The notes under the pieces are model-generated. The model was given only the letters and a program-made list of their open reading frames with translations, did not search any database and was not told the DNA's origin. The translations under genes were made by a program, and so were the position numbers. A DNA stretch of 23,205 nt, from positions 1 to 23,205 of the forward strand of contig DAOVYB010000002.1 in NCBI GenBank assembly GCA_030635835.1, read 5' to 3'. Position 1 is the stretch's first letter. Every line of letters begins with the position of its first letter. This document shows positions 16,375 through 23,205 of this stretch, in pieces. Origin of the DNA: Gammaproteobacteria bacterium. Its GTDB lineage: Bacteria > Pseudomonadota > Gammaproteobacteria > UBA6429.

Positions 16375-17303
16375 ACTGTTCCCTCTTCAACCAAATGAAC
16401 AAATAGCTCTTCCAGCCGGTTACTTTTAGTGCGTAAACTACTGACATCTATATTTCGTTTATCCAGCTCAGTAAATAAATTGTTCAAACTGTATTTTTTA
16501 GAAATTTCAACTTCAAAAGTTAGATCGTCAATTTGTTTAACTTTGCAATCTTCATGCTGTCCCCAACCCTGTAATTTATCCTGTAATTTTTCTTCTGTAT
16601 TTAAAACAAAGGTTTCAACATGCAATTTAGCCAGCAATGTTTTCATTCCTGTATTTTCAATTACCACACCATTATTAATGATGGCGATATTCTTACACAA
16701 GGTTTCAGCTTCTTCTAAATAATGCGTCGTCAGTATAATGGTTGTACCTTGTTGATTAATTTCCTTAAGAAATGACCACATGGAACGACGAATTTCAATA
16801 TCAACACCCGCCGTCGGTTCATCTAGAATAAGAATACGCGGTTCATGCACTAGTGCTCGAGCTATCATCAAACGACGCTTCATTCCACCTGATAATTCTC
16901 TGCCGATGGTATGGCGCTTTTCCCACAAATTTAGCTGTTTTAAATATTTTTCTGCACGTTGATAGGCAACTTTACGACTAATGCCATAATAACCGGCTTG
17001 ATTAACAACAATTTCAACTGTTGGCTCAAACTGGTTAAAATTAAATTCTTGCGGAACTAAGCCTATAAAACTTTTTGCAGTTTCAAGCTCATGGTCGATA
17101 TCATGACCAAAAATTTTTACTTCACCACTGCTTTTATTGACTAAAGAAGAAATAATACCAATCGCTGTTGATTTACCGGCACCATTTGGACCTAACAAAG
17201 CAAAAAAATCACCTTTTTTCACTTCCAGGTTAATTCCTCTTAATGCCTGTACATCATTTTTATATGTTTTATACAGATCACGTATTTCTAAAGCATATGT
17301 CAT
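16371..17303 (-). CDS. yadG: ABC transporter ATP-binding protein, YadG-like
   Basis: This 310-residue ATPase pairs with the permease that overlaps its 3' end. Walker A is GPNGAGKST (38-46), the Q-loop Gln is at 84, the ABC signature is LSGGMKRRL (136-144), Walker B is ILILDE (156-161) with EPTAGVD following, and the switch His is at 193 in TTHYLEE. The CcmA/DrrA-like ATPase domain ends near 225. The remaining about 85 residues are the C-terminal extension usual in exporter ATPases of this group. All ATPase residues are intact. The ATG at 17303 has only a weak purine-rich site. It is preceded by a 124-bp gap after the HD-GYP gene, enough for its own promoter. Confidence 0.93.
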   Translation of the reverse strand: MTYALEIRDLYKTYKNDVQALRGINLEVKKGDFFALLGPNGAGKSTAIGIISSLVNKSSGEVKIFGHDIDHELETAKSFIGLVPQEFNFNQFEPTVEIVVNQAGYYGISRKVAYQRAEKYLKQLNLWEKRHTIGRELSGGMKRRLMIARALVHEPRILILDEPTAGVDIEIRRSMWSFLKEINQQGTTIILTTHYLEEAETLCKNIAIINNGVVIENTGMKTLLAKLHVETFVLNTEEKLQDKLQGWGQHEDCKVKQIDDLTFEVEISKKYSLNNLFTELDKRNIDVSSLRTKSNRLEELFVHLVEEGTV

Positions 17304-17427
17304 TATTTTATTCTTTAAGGGTATATGGAGTTAAGACATCATATAATACTGTAATAACTTAATTATGAGAATAATAAATTAAAGCTGGGATTTTTAGCCA
17401 GGGAAAGGAGATGATGTTTTAATTCAA

Positions 17428-18672
17428 TTAAATAATATTTTCATTCATAACAATATTTTTAATATCAAAATTGTAATCATTCTTGCTTAAGATACGCTTA
17501 ACTTCTAATTTTTGCTCACCACTCTGCCATTTTGGATGTGCCAGATTAACAAGTTTGGGTTTTGGAAATTTTTCATGTTTGCTGTTTAAAACCAGCATCA
17601 GAATTGGGCGGAGTTTACTTTTCTCACTTGCTGATACAACAATACCAATATGCCCCATATTTAATTCCACCACGCTACCAATGGGATAAATACCTAAGCA
17701 TTTAATAAACTGTTCAACCATTTCTTTATCAAAATCTTCATTCACCCATTCATACATGTTTTTTAAGGCATCATAGGGTGAAATAGCATCGTGATAACAA
17801 CGATCACTGGTAATCGCATCATAAACATCAACAATCGCGACTATTCGTGTCATATTATTAATATGATCACCGTCTAAATGTGAAGGATAACCCTTGCCAT
17901 TACGACGTTCATGGTGATGTTTAACGATATCTAAAACTTCAGCAGGTAAATCACTTTGCTCTTTTAACATCTGATAGCCTTCAACCGGGTGGGTTTTCAT
18001 AACCTCAAATTCTTCAAATGTTAACTTACTGGGTTTATTTAATATTTCTAATGGAACTCGCATCTTACCTAAGTCATGCAACAAACCACCTAAGCCTAAC
18101 AGCTCTAACTCCTCTTTACTCATTCCTAAAGAACGACCAAAACTTACCGCCATAATACAAACATTCATGCAATGAATAGAAGTATATTCATCACGCTCTT
18201 TCATATTGGTTAACCAAACCATGGCATGAGGACTACGGGTAATACTGTTTGCAACTTCTGTTACCAGTTGTTTTGCAGCCTCAGTATCAACTGCGTTTCC
18301 TAAGCGGACATCATCTAATGCCTGATCAATATAATTACGTGTGCGTGAATGAACATTACGGGCAATTTTTAATTCTTTATGGAAGTTATTTTGTTCAAAA
18401 TCAGCTTGTTCAGCTTGATGTGCCACTGAGCTTGTAAAGGTAGCTGGTTTATTATCTGAATGAGATAAAGATCGCAAATGTGAGTACATTGACTCATCTG
18501 ATTTTTCAGCATCAATATAGACATGCTCACAACATGTCTGAAATTTTGCTATTTCTTCAGCACCCTCAATCAAAACACCTTGTAATAAAAATGATGTTTC
18601 AGTCCATGGGCGATCTAACTCGCTCACAAACATACCTTTTTTCAACTGAGAGACATCAATTTTAACTTTCAT
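17428..18672 (-). CDS. HD-GYP domain protein with N-terminal DUF3391, likely c-di-GMP phosphodiesterase
   Basis: This 414-residue cytosolic protein has an N-terminal DUF3391 region (about 1-130; starts MKVKIDVSQLKKGMFVSELDRPW). The HD-GYP catalytic domain spans about 145-330: HD pair His199/Asp200 in LLHDLGKMRVP, HHHERRNGKGYP (252-263) with an intact GYP at 261-263, and a downstream Asp in VDVYDAIT. HD-GYP enzymes hydrolyse cyclic di-GMP to GMP or pGpG using a di- or tri-iron centre. DUF3391-HD-GYP proteins are a recognised group, and the metal ligands look complete. A C-terminal beta-rich tail (about 330-414) is typical of the group. A good ribosome site (AAGGTG, 9 nt) precedes the ATG. There is no membrane segment or receiver domain, so its input is not evident. 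Confidence 0.94.
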   Translation of the reverse strand: MKVKIDVSQLKKGMFVSELDRPWTETSFLLQGVLIEGAEEIAKFQTCCEHVYIDAEKSDESMYSHLRSLSHSDNKPATFTSSVAHQAEQADFEQNNFHKELKIARNVHSRTRNYIDQALDDVRLGNAVDTEAAKQLVTEVANSITRSPHAMVWLTNMKERDEYTSIHCMNVCIMAVSFGRSLGMSKEELELLGLGGLLHDLGKMRVPLEILNKPSKLTFEEFEVMKTHPVEGYQMLKEQSDLPAEVLDIVKHHHERRNGKGYPSHLDGDHINNMTRIVAIVDVYDAITSDRCYHDAISPYDALKNMYEWVNEDFDKEMVEQFIKCLGIYPIGSVVELNMGHIGIVVSASEKSKLRPILMLVLNSKHEKFPKPKLVNLAHPKWQSGEQKLEVKRILSKNDYNFDIKNIVMNENII

Positions 18673-18847
18673 TTAATGCAACACCTTATAGCAATGAAAA
18701 TTTTTCTTCTGAAGTTATTGATATTTATAACTTTGTTTCAGAGGGGGGGATTTAAGTATACAACAGATACACAAAAACAGAGTCTATAATAATGATTTTA
18801 GACCAAATTAATGTTCTTTTCCGCATTTTGCACGATTTTACAGGCTC

Positions 18848-21800
18848 TTAATCAACCCATTTTCGTGCATTGCGGAATAAACGTAACCAGGGTCCATCTT
18901 CACCCCATTCATCAGGATGCCAGGAATGTTGTACGGTTCTAAATAAACGCTCTGGATGCGGCATCATAATATTAAAACGGCCATCATCCGTGGTTAAACC
19001 CGTAATCCCATCGACAGAACCATTCGGGTTGTAGGGGTATTTTTCAGTCGCATTTCCAAGATGATCGACATATTTCATCGAAACAAGGCCGTCTTTTTGC
19101 ACTTGTTGCGATAAATTATCTGAAGCAAATTTTACTTGTCCTTCTCCATGCGAAACCGCAATGGGCATTCGAGAACCGGCCATTCCATCAAAGAGCATAG
19201 AAGGCGATGACTGAACTTCTACCATTGAGAAACGTGCTTCAAACTGCTCTGACTGGTTTCGTACAAATTGTGGCCAGTGTGATGCGCCTGGAATCAGATC
19301 TTTTAAATGTGACATCATCTGGCAACCATTACACACGCCTAAGCCAAAACTGTCATCACGGTTAAAGAAGGTTTCAAACTCATCACGCATAGCAGAGTTA
19401 TGCAAAATAGTTTTTGCCCAGCCACCGCCAGCTCCTAATACATCGCCATAAGAGAAGCCACCACAAGCGACTAAGCCCTGAAAATCATTCAAATTATGGC
19501 GTCCTTCGATAATGTCACTCATGTGTACATCAACACTGGCAAAACCGGCTTTTTCGAATGCTGCCGCCATTTCAACATGACCGTTGACACCTTGCTCACG
19601 TAACACAGCCACTCGTGGACGGTGCCCCTTATTTTTGCTTGTTGAAATGTAAGCAGCTGAAATGTTTTCCTGAGCATCAAAACTTAAATTAGCGTGTAAG
19701 CCCGGATCGTTATGATCCAGTAAATTATCAAACTCTTGTTTTGCGCAATCTTCATTATCCCGTAACGCCTGAATTTGGTATGAAGCTTCAGACCATGTAC
19801 GTTGCAAGCTACGGCGTTTTTCATTTAATACATCGTTATCGTTATATTGAATAACGATATTATCGTCGTTATTTAATTGCCCAATCACATGACTGTAATG
19901 ACCTAAACCAACATTATGTAATGATGCTAATACTTCTTCAGTATATTCATGCTGTACCTGAATCACCGCACCGAGTTCTTCATTAAATAAACTCGCAATT
20001 GAGCTATCACCCAAATCATCTAACGCGATTGTTACGCCGGTGTGACCCGCAAAGGCCATTTCAGATACAGTTGCGAGCAAACCACCATCAGAACGATCAT
20101 GGTAAGCAAGTAACAAACCTTTTTGATTAAGTTGTTGGATCACACTAAAGAAGTTCTTCAAACTATTGGCATCATTTAAATCGGCATTGTGATGACCAAG
20201 TTGTTTATAAACCTGAGCCAAACATGTTGCTCCCAATCGATTTTTGCCTTTACCTAAATCAATCAGGATTAAATCACTATCCCCTTTATCTGTTCTTAAT
20301 TCAGGAGTGAGAGTTTTTGATACATCTTCAACAGGTGCAAAAGCTGAAATAATCAGGGATAACGGTGCGGTAACTGAATGCATTTCATCGCCTTCATCCC
20401 ACACAGTTTTCATCGACATGGAATCTTTGCCAACAGGAATTGCGATACCGAGTTTTGGACAAAGTTCTTCGCCAACCGCTTTCACTGCATCGTATAAACC
20501 GGCATCTTCACCCGGATGCCCTGCTGGTGCCATCCAATTTGCAGATAACACCATGTCACTAATGTTATTGATACGTGAAGCAGCAATATTAGTAATCGCT
20601 TCACCCACGGCCATACGGGCAGATGCCGCATGATCAAGCAAGGCTATTGGTGTGCGCTCACCCATCGCCATGGCTTCACCTTTTAAGGTGTCATATGACG
20701 CAGCGGTGACAGCAACATCCGCCACTGGAACTTGCCATGGGCCAACCATTTGGTCCCGTGCAACCATACCTGTAACGGTACGATCACCAATGGTGATTAA
20801 AAAGTTTTTAGCCGCGACTGTTGGTAAAGCTAATACCCGTTTTGCTGCTTCAGGAATTTTAATATCATCAAGAGAGAATTCTGTTTTAGCCACGGGATGA
20901 TGTTTTACATCACGACGCATTTTTGGTGGCTTACCTAATAAGACATCCATCGGCATATCGATTGGCGTATTATCAAAATAACCATCACCAACAACCAGAT
21001 TTTGCTCTTTTGTGGCTTCACCCACTACCGAAAATGGGCAACGTTCACGCTCACATATTTCGCCAAATGCGTCGATATTCGCCGAACTAACAGCTAAAAC
21101 ATAACGTTCTTGCGCTTCATTACACCAAATTTCCATCGGTGCCATACCGGGTTCATCATTGGGGATTAAACGCAGTTCAAATTTACCACCACGACCACTG
21201 TCATTCACTAGCTCAGGCAGAGCATTCGACAAACCACCTGCTCCAACATCATGAATACTAATAATAGGATTTTTATCACCTAATTGAACACAATGATCGA
21301 TGACTTCCTGAACCCGACGTTCAATTTCAGGGTTACCGCGTTGTACCGAAGCAAAATCGAGACTTTCTTCACTGTCGCCAGAAGCCATCGAAGAAGCCGC
21401 ACCACCACCCAGGCCAATCAACATGGCGGGGCCACCTAAGACTACAATTTGAGATCCCGGTGGAATATCATTTTTATCAACATGATCTTCACGAATATTA
21501 CCCAGTCCCCCCGCGAGCATAATCGGTTTGTGATAACCACGAACTTCTTCACCGCCAAAGCTGGTGACTTTCTCTTCGTAAGTTCTGAAATAACCACAAA
21601 TATTCGGACGACCAAATTCGTTATTAAAAGCGGCTGCACCAATCGGTGCTTCGAGCATAATATCGAGCGCTGAAACTATACGGCTCGGTTTACCATAATC
21701 TGTTTCCCACGCTTGAGGGGAAGCAGGTATTTTTAAATTTGATACAGAATAACCACAAAGCCCGGCTTTTGGTTTTGAACCTCGACCTGTCGCACCTTCA

Positions 21801-22753
21801 TCACGAATCTCACCACCTGAACCTGTCGCTGCTCCGGGGAATGGTGCAATGGCGGTTGGATGATTATGCGTTTCAACTTTCATCAAAATATGAATATTTT
21901 CTTCATGATATGCATATTGATGACTATATGGTTCTGCAAAAAAACGCCCTGCTTTAGAGCCTTTCATTACTGCTGAATTATCATGATAAGCGGATAACAC
22001 ACCTTCAGGATTTTTCTGGTGGGTATTACGAATCATGCCAAACAGGGATTTTTCCTGTTCCTTACCATCAATCACAAAGTCCGCATTAAAGATTTTATGC
22101 CGGCAATGTTCAGAGTTTGCCTGCGCAAACATCATCAGCTCCACATCTGTCGGATTACGCTTCAATACTTCAAAATTATCAACTAAATAATCAATTTCAT
22201 CTTCCGCTAAGGCCAAACCTAAATCGGCATTTGCTTTTACCAGCGCGTCTCGACCACCCAATAAAATATCCACACTTTGTAACGGAGCCGGTTCAGCATG
22301 ATGAAACAAGCGTTCTGCTTCTTCCACATCGCTAAAAACAGATTCTGTCATTCGGTCATGAAGTAACTGGCTAATACTTTGCCAATCAGTCGTATCCAGT
22401 GAGTTGTCACTTACTACCTGGTATAAAATACCCCGCTCAATTCGACTTACATCACTTAAACCACAGTTATGTGCAATATCCGTCGCTTTACTCGACCAGG
22501 GTGAAATCGTTCCGGGACGGGGAATAACAAGAAATAAATGCGCGTCAGCACTTGTTGTTTCTGATAGTGATTCTGTATGTAATAAAGAATCCAATATCGC
22601 TTTAGCTTCAGAATCAAGTATTTTATCAACATCCACAAAATGCATATAGTTTGCCTGTACTTCAGTAACAGCAGGCACCACGCTTTTGAGTGATGTTAAA
22701 AGTTTATTTTTACGAAAATCAGAAAGGGCCAACCCGCCAGGCAATTGCAGCAT
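18848..22753 (-). CDS. purL: Phosphoribosylformylglycinamidine synthase (FGAM synthase)
   Basis: PurL catalyses step four of purine synthesis: FGAR plus ATP and glutamine give FGAM. This is the large single-chain form, 1301 residues (E. coli/Salmonella about 1295), with a PurS-like N-terminal domain, linker, duplicated AIR-synthase-like ATPase halves and a C-terminal glutamine amidotransferase. The latter has nucleophile Cys1141 in GVCNGCQM and His1266/Glu1268 in PHPERLF, offset by six from Salmonella Cys1135, His1260 and Glu1262. The ATG at 22753 fits this numbering and the family start ([13 protein letters not shown]). An ATG at 22804 would add 17 residues with no family match. The synthetase motifs [21 protein letters not shown] and [13 protein letters not shown] are intact. 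It is monocistronic as far as can be seen. Confidence 0.96.
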   Translation of the reverse strand: MLQLPGGLALSDFRKNKLLTSLKSVVPAVTEVQANYMHFVDVDKILDSEAKAILDSLLHTESLSETTSADAHLFLVIPRPGTISPWSSKATDIAHNCGLSDVSRIERGILYQVVSDNSLDTTDWQSISQLLHDRMTESVFSDVEEAERLFHHAEPAPLQSVDILLGGRDALVKANADLGLALAEDEIDYLVDNFEVLKRNPTDVELMMFAQANSEHCRHKIFNADFVIDGKEQEKSLFGMIRNTHQKNPEGVLSAYHDNSAVMKGSKAGRFFAEPYSHQYAYHEENIHILMKVETHNHPTAIAPFPGAATGSGGEIRDEGATGRGSKPKAGLCGYSVSNLKIPASPQAWETDYGKPSRIVSALDIMLEAPIGAAAFNNEFGRPNICGYFRTYEEKVTSFGGEEVRGYHKPIMLAGGLGNIREDHVDKNDIPPGSQIVVLGGPAMLIGLGGGAASSMASGDSEESLDFASVQRGNPEIERRVQEVIDHCVQLGDKNPIISIHDVGAGGLSNALPELVNDSGRGGKFELRLIPNDEPGMAPMEIWCNEAQERYVLAVSSANIDAFGEICERERCPFSVVGEATKEQNLVVGDGYFDNTPIDMPMDVLLGKPPKMRRDVKHHPVAKTEFSLDDIKIPEAAKRVLALPTVAAKNFLITIGDRTVTGMVARDQMVGPWQVPVADVAVTAASYDTLKGEAMAMGERTPIALLDHAASARMAVGEAITNIAASRINNISDMVLSANWMAPAGHPGEDAGLYDAVKAVGEELCPKLGIAIPVGKDSMSMKTVWDEGDEMHSVTAPLSLIISAFAPVEDVSKTLTPELRTDKGDSDLILIDLGKGKNRLGATCLAQVYKQLGHHNADLNDANSLKNFFSVIQQLNQKGLLLAYHDRSDGGLLATVSEMAFAGHTGVTIALDDLGDSSIASLFNEELGAVIQVQHEYTEEVLASLHNVGLGHYSHVIGQLNNDDNIVIQYNDNDVLNEKRRSLQRTWSEASYQIQALRDNEDCAKQEFDNLLDHNDPGLHANLSFDAQENISAAYISTSKNKGHRPRVAVLREQGVNGHVEMAAAFEKAGFASVDVHMSDIIEGRHNLNDFQGLVACGGFSYGDVLGAGGGWAKTILHNSAMRDEFETFFNRDDSFGLGVCNGCQMMSHLKDLIPGASHWPQFVRNQSEQFEARFSMVEVQSSPSMLFDGMAGSRMPIAVSHGEGQVKFASDNLSQQVQKDGLVSMKYVDHLGNATEKYPYNPNGSVDGITGLTTDDGRFNIMMPHPERLFRTVQHSWHPDEWGEDGPWLRLFRNARKWVD

Positions 22754-22839
22754 GCGCTTAAAGTCCAGTTGTGTGGTTAAAAGGAAAAAGCGATCATACA
22801 CCATCCCGCTTTTAACGTCAGTCCCTTAAGTGTCTGCAA

Positions 22840-22858
22840 GTGATTCTCTAGAGATCAC
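22840..22858. promoter_or_regulatory. Near-perfect 19-bp palindrome in the purL leader (candidate operator)
   Basis: The sequence gtgattctctagagatcac is GTGA and TCAC arms around the perfect palindrome TCTCTAGAGA, with one extra T on the left. It overlaps the start point predicted from the candidate promoter just upstream. It does not resemble the E. coli PurR operator. Confidence 0.35.
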
Positions 22859-22861
22859 AAA

Positions 22862-22890
22862 AATATATTATTGTTAAACCATCATGTAAC
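22862..22890 (-). promoter_or_regulatory. Candidate sigma70 promoter for purL
   Basis: On the minus strand GTTACA (22885-22890) is followed after exactly 17 nt by TATATT (22862-22867), 4/6 and 5/6 matches to consensus. It predicts a start near 22855 and a leader of about 100 nt before the ATG at 22753. Chance matches are frequent in such AT-rich DNA. Confidence 0.35.
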
Positions 22891-23133
22891 ATATCTTTTT
22901 CATACCCACATCAAAATACTTGACTAAATTCGTAAAGTAATTCAAAATTTATCACTTAATAAAAACATGTATATCTAGAATTAGATAATCTTAAAGGCTT
23001 AACCAAATGTAAACTCCGGTATGATGCAACTGGTGACCTGGAAGGCCGTAAATAAACTTAATAAATTTATGTAGACAATACTTTATCCCCACCCTGTAAA
23101 TATAATCTTACAACTACAGCTCTCATAGTTAAA

Positions 23134-23164
23134 AGCCAGAAAATACAAAATGTATTTTCTGGCT
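23134..23164. terminator. Perfect 13-bp stem with 5-nt loop, terminator-type hairpin
   Basis: AGCCAGAAAATAC (23134-23146) and GTATTTTCTGGCT (23152-23164) pair perfectly around AAAAT. Read on the minus strand the stem is followed by four T residues, counting the terminal pair, then AACT, so it most likely ends a minus-strand gene located beyond the right edge. The U-tract is short. Confidence 0.6.
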
Positions 23165-23205
23165 GTATATATCTAAACTACTCTTTTATTATTTCTGTAG
23201 CTTAG

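Larger units (their letters stand above)
22754..23205. other. Region upstream of purL to the right edge
   Basis: No complete gene is visible in these 452 bp. It holds a candidate purL promoter and palindrome, an AT-rich stretch (22891-23133) with a short GC-richer patch at about 23013-23050 that I cannot assign, and the hairpin at 23134-23164. The last 30 bases may be the very end of a minus-strand gene lying outside the window, but too little is present to tell. Confidence 0.4.

Noticed and set aside
18685..18713. TTCAGA-17-TATAAG as promoter of the HD-GYP gene
   Set aside because: It would place the start point about 6 nt before the ATG, leaving out the good ribosome site AAGGTG.
18783..18804. 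Terminator hairpin after purL (gtcta/tagac)
   Set aside because: The stem is only about 5 bp, AT-rich, with a long loop and no T-run.
22754..22804. 17-residue N-terminal extension of PurL
   Set aside because: PurL family proteins start near MLxLPG; using the ATG at 22753 places the catalytic Cys, His and Glu at a constant six-residue offset from Salmonella PurL.
23021..23074. 16-codon ORF and a possible structured RNA in the GC-richer patch near 23013-23050
   Set aside because: I compared it by eye with cyclic-di-GMP and cobalamin riboswitch cores and saw no match; the ORF is too short and lacks a ribosome site.

Overview
The window looks like a chromosomal segment of a low-GC gammaproteobacterium. 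The order aspS / yebC / ruvC, a single-chain PurL of about 1300 residues, a YadGH-type ABC pair and a YjdF (DUF2238) homologue all fit that class. No genus can be named from the sequence. There is no tRNA, rRNA, CRISPR array, transposase or phage gene. Most genes lie on the minus strand; only the DUF1614 gene and the SDR gene are on plus.

Layout, left to right. (1) 1-242: 5' part of ruvC, cut by the window edge, then a 356-bp gap holding a 39-bp perfect inverted repeat, then yebC. (2) 1383-1648: a gap that is a patchwork of short hairpins and repeat-like words. (3) 1665-6007: a four-gene minus-strand operon for Ser/Thr phospho-signalling. Transcription order is a membrane CHASE2 sensor fused to a Hanks-type kinase, a PP2C phosphatase and two small FHA proteins. 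The cassette sits between aspS and yebC-ruvC, genes that are commonly adjacent in gammaproteobacteria. (4) aspS (6236-8026) with a clear intrinsic terminator, followed by a third inverted-repeat element. (5) A small conserved protein, then a YjdF-like membrane protein. Divergent from these is a two-gene plus-strand operon, DUF1614 membrane protein and SDR oxidoreductase. (6) An orphan periplasmic sugar-type binding protein next to a 1018-aa hybrid histidine kinase, probably one two-part sensor. (7) A YadGH-type ABC exporter pair. (8) An HD-GYP protein, a likely cyclic-di-GMP phosphodiesterase. (9) purL, with a candidate promoter and a palindrome overlapping its predicted start point. (10) A terminator-type hairpin near the right edge.

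Housekeeping genes (ruvC, yebC, aspS, purL) are interleaved with three separate signalling devices: the kinase/phosphatase/FHA module, the binding-protein/histidine-kinase pair and the HD-GYP enzyme. The most interesting points are the complete phospho-signalling cassette inserted into a conserved housekeeping block and bordered by repeat elements, the matching threonine-containing tails after the FHA domains of both adaptor proteins, and the binding-protein/hybrid-kinase pair without a transporter or a DNA-binding regulator. No wholly unknown system could be demonstrated from sequence alone.
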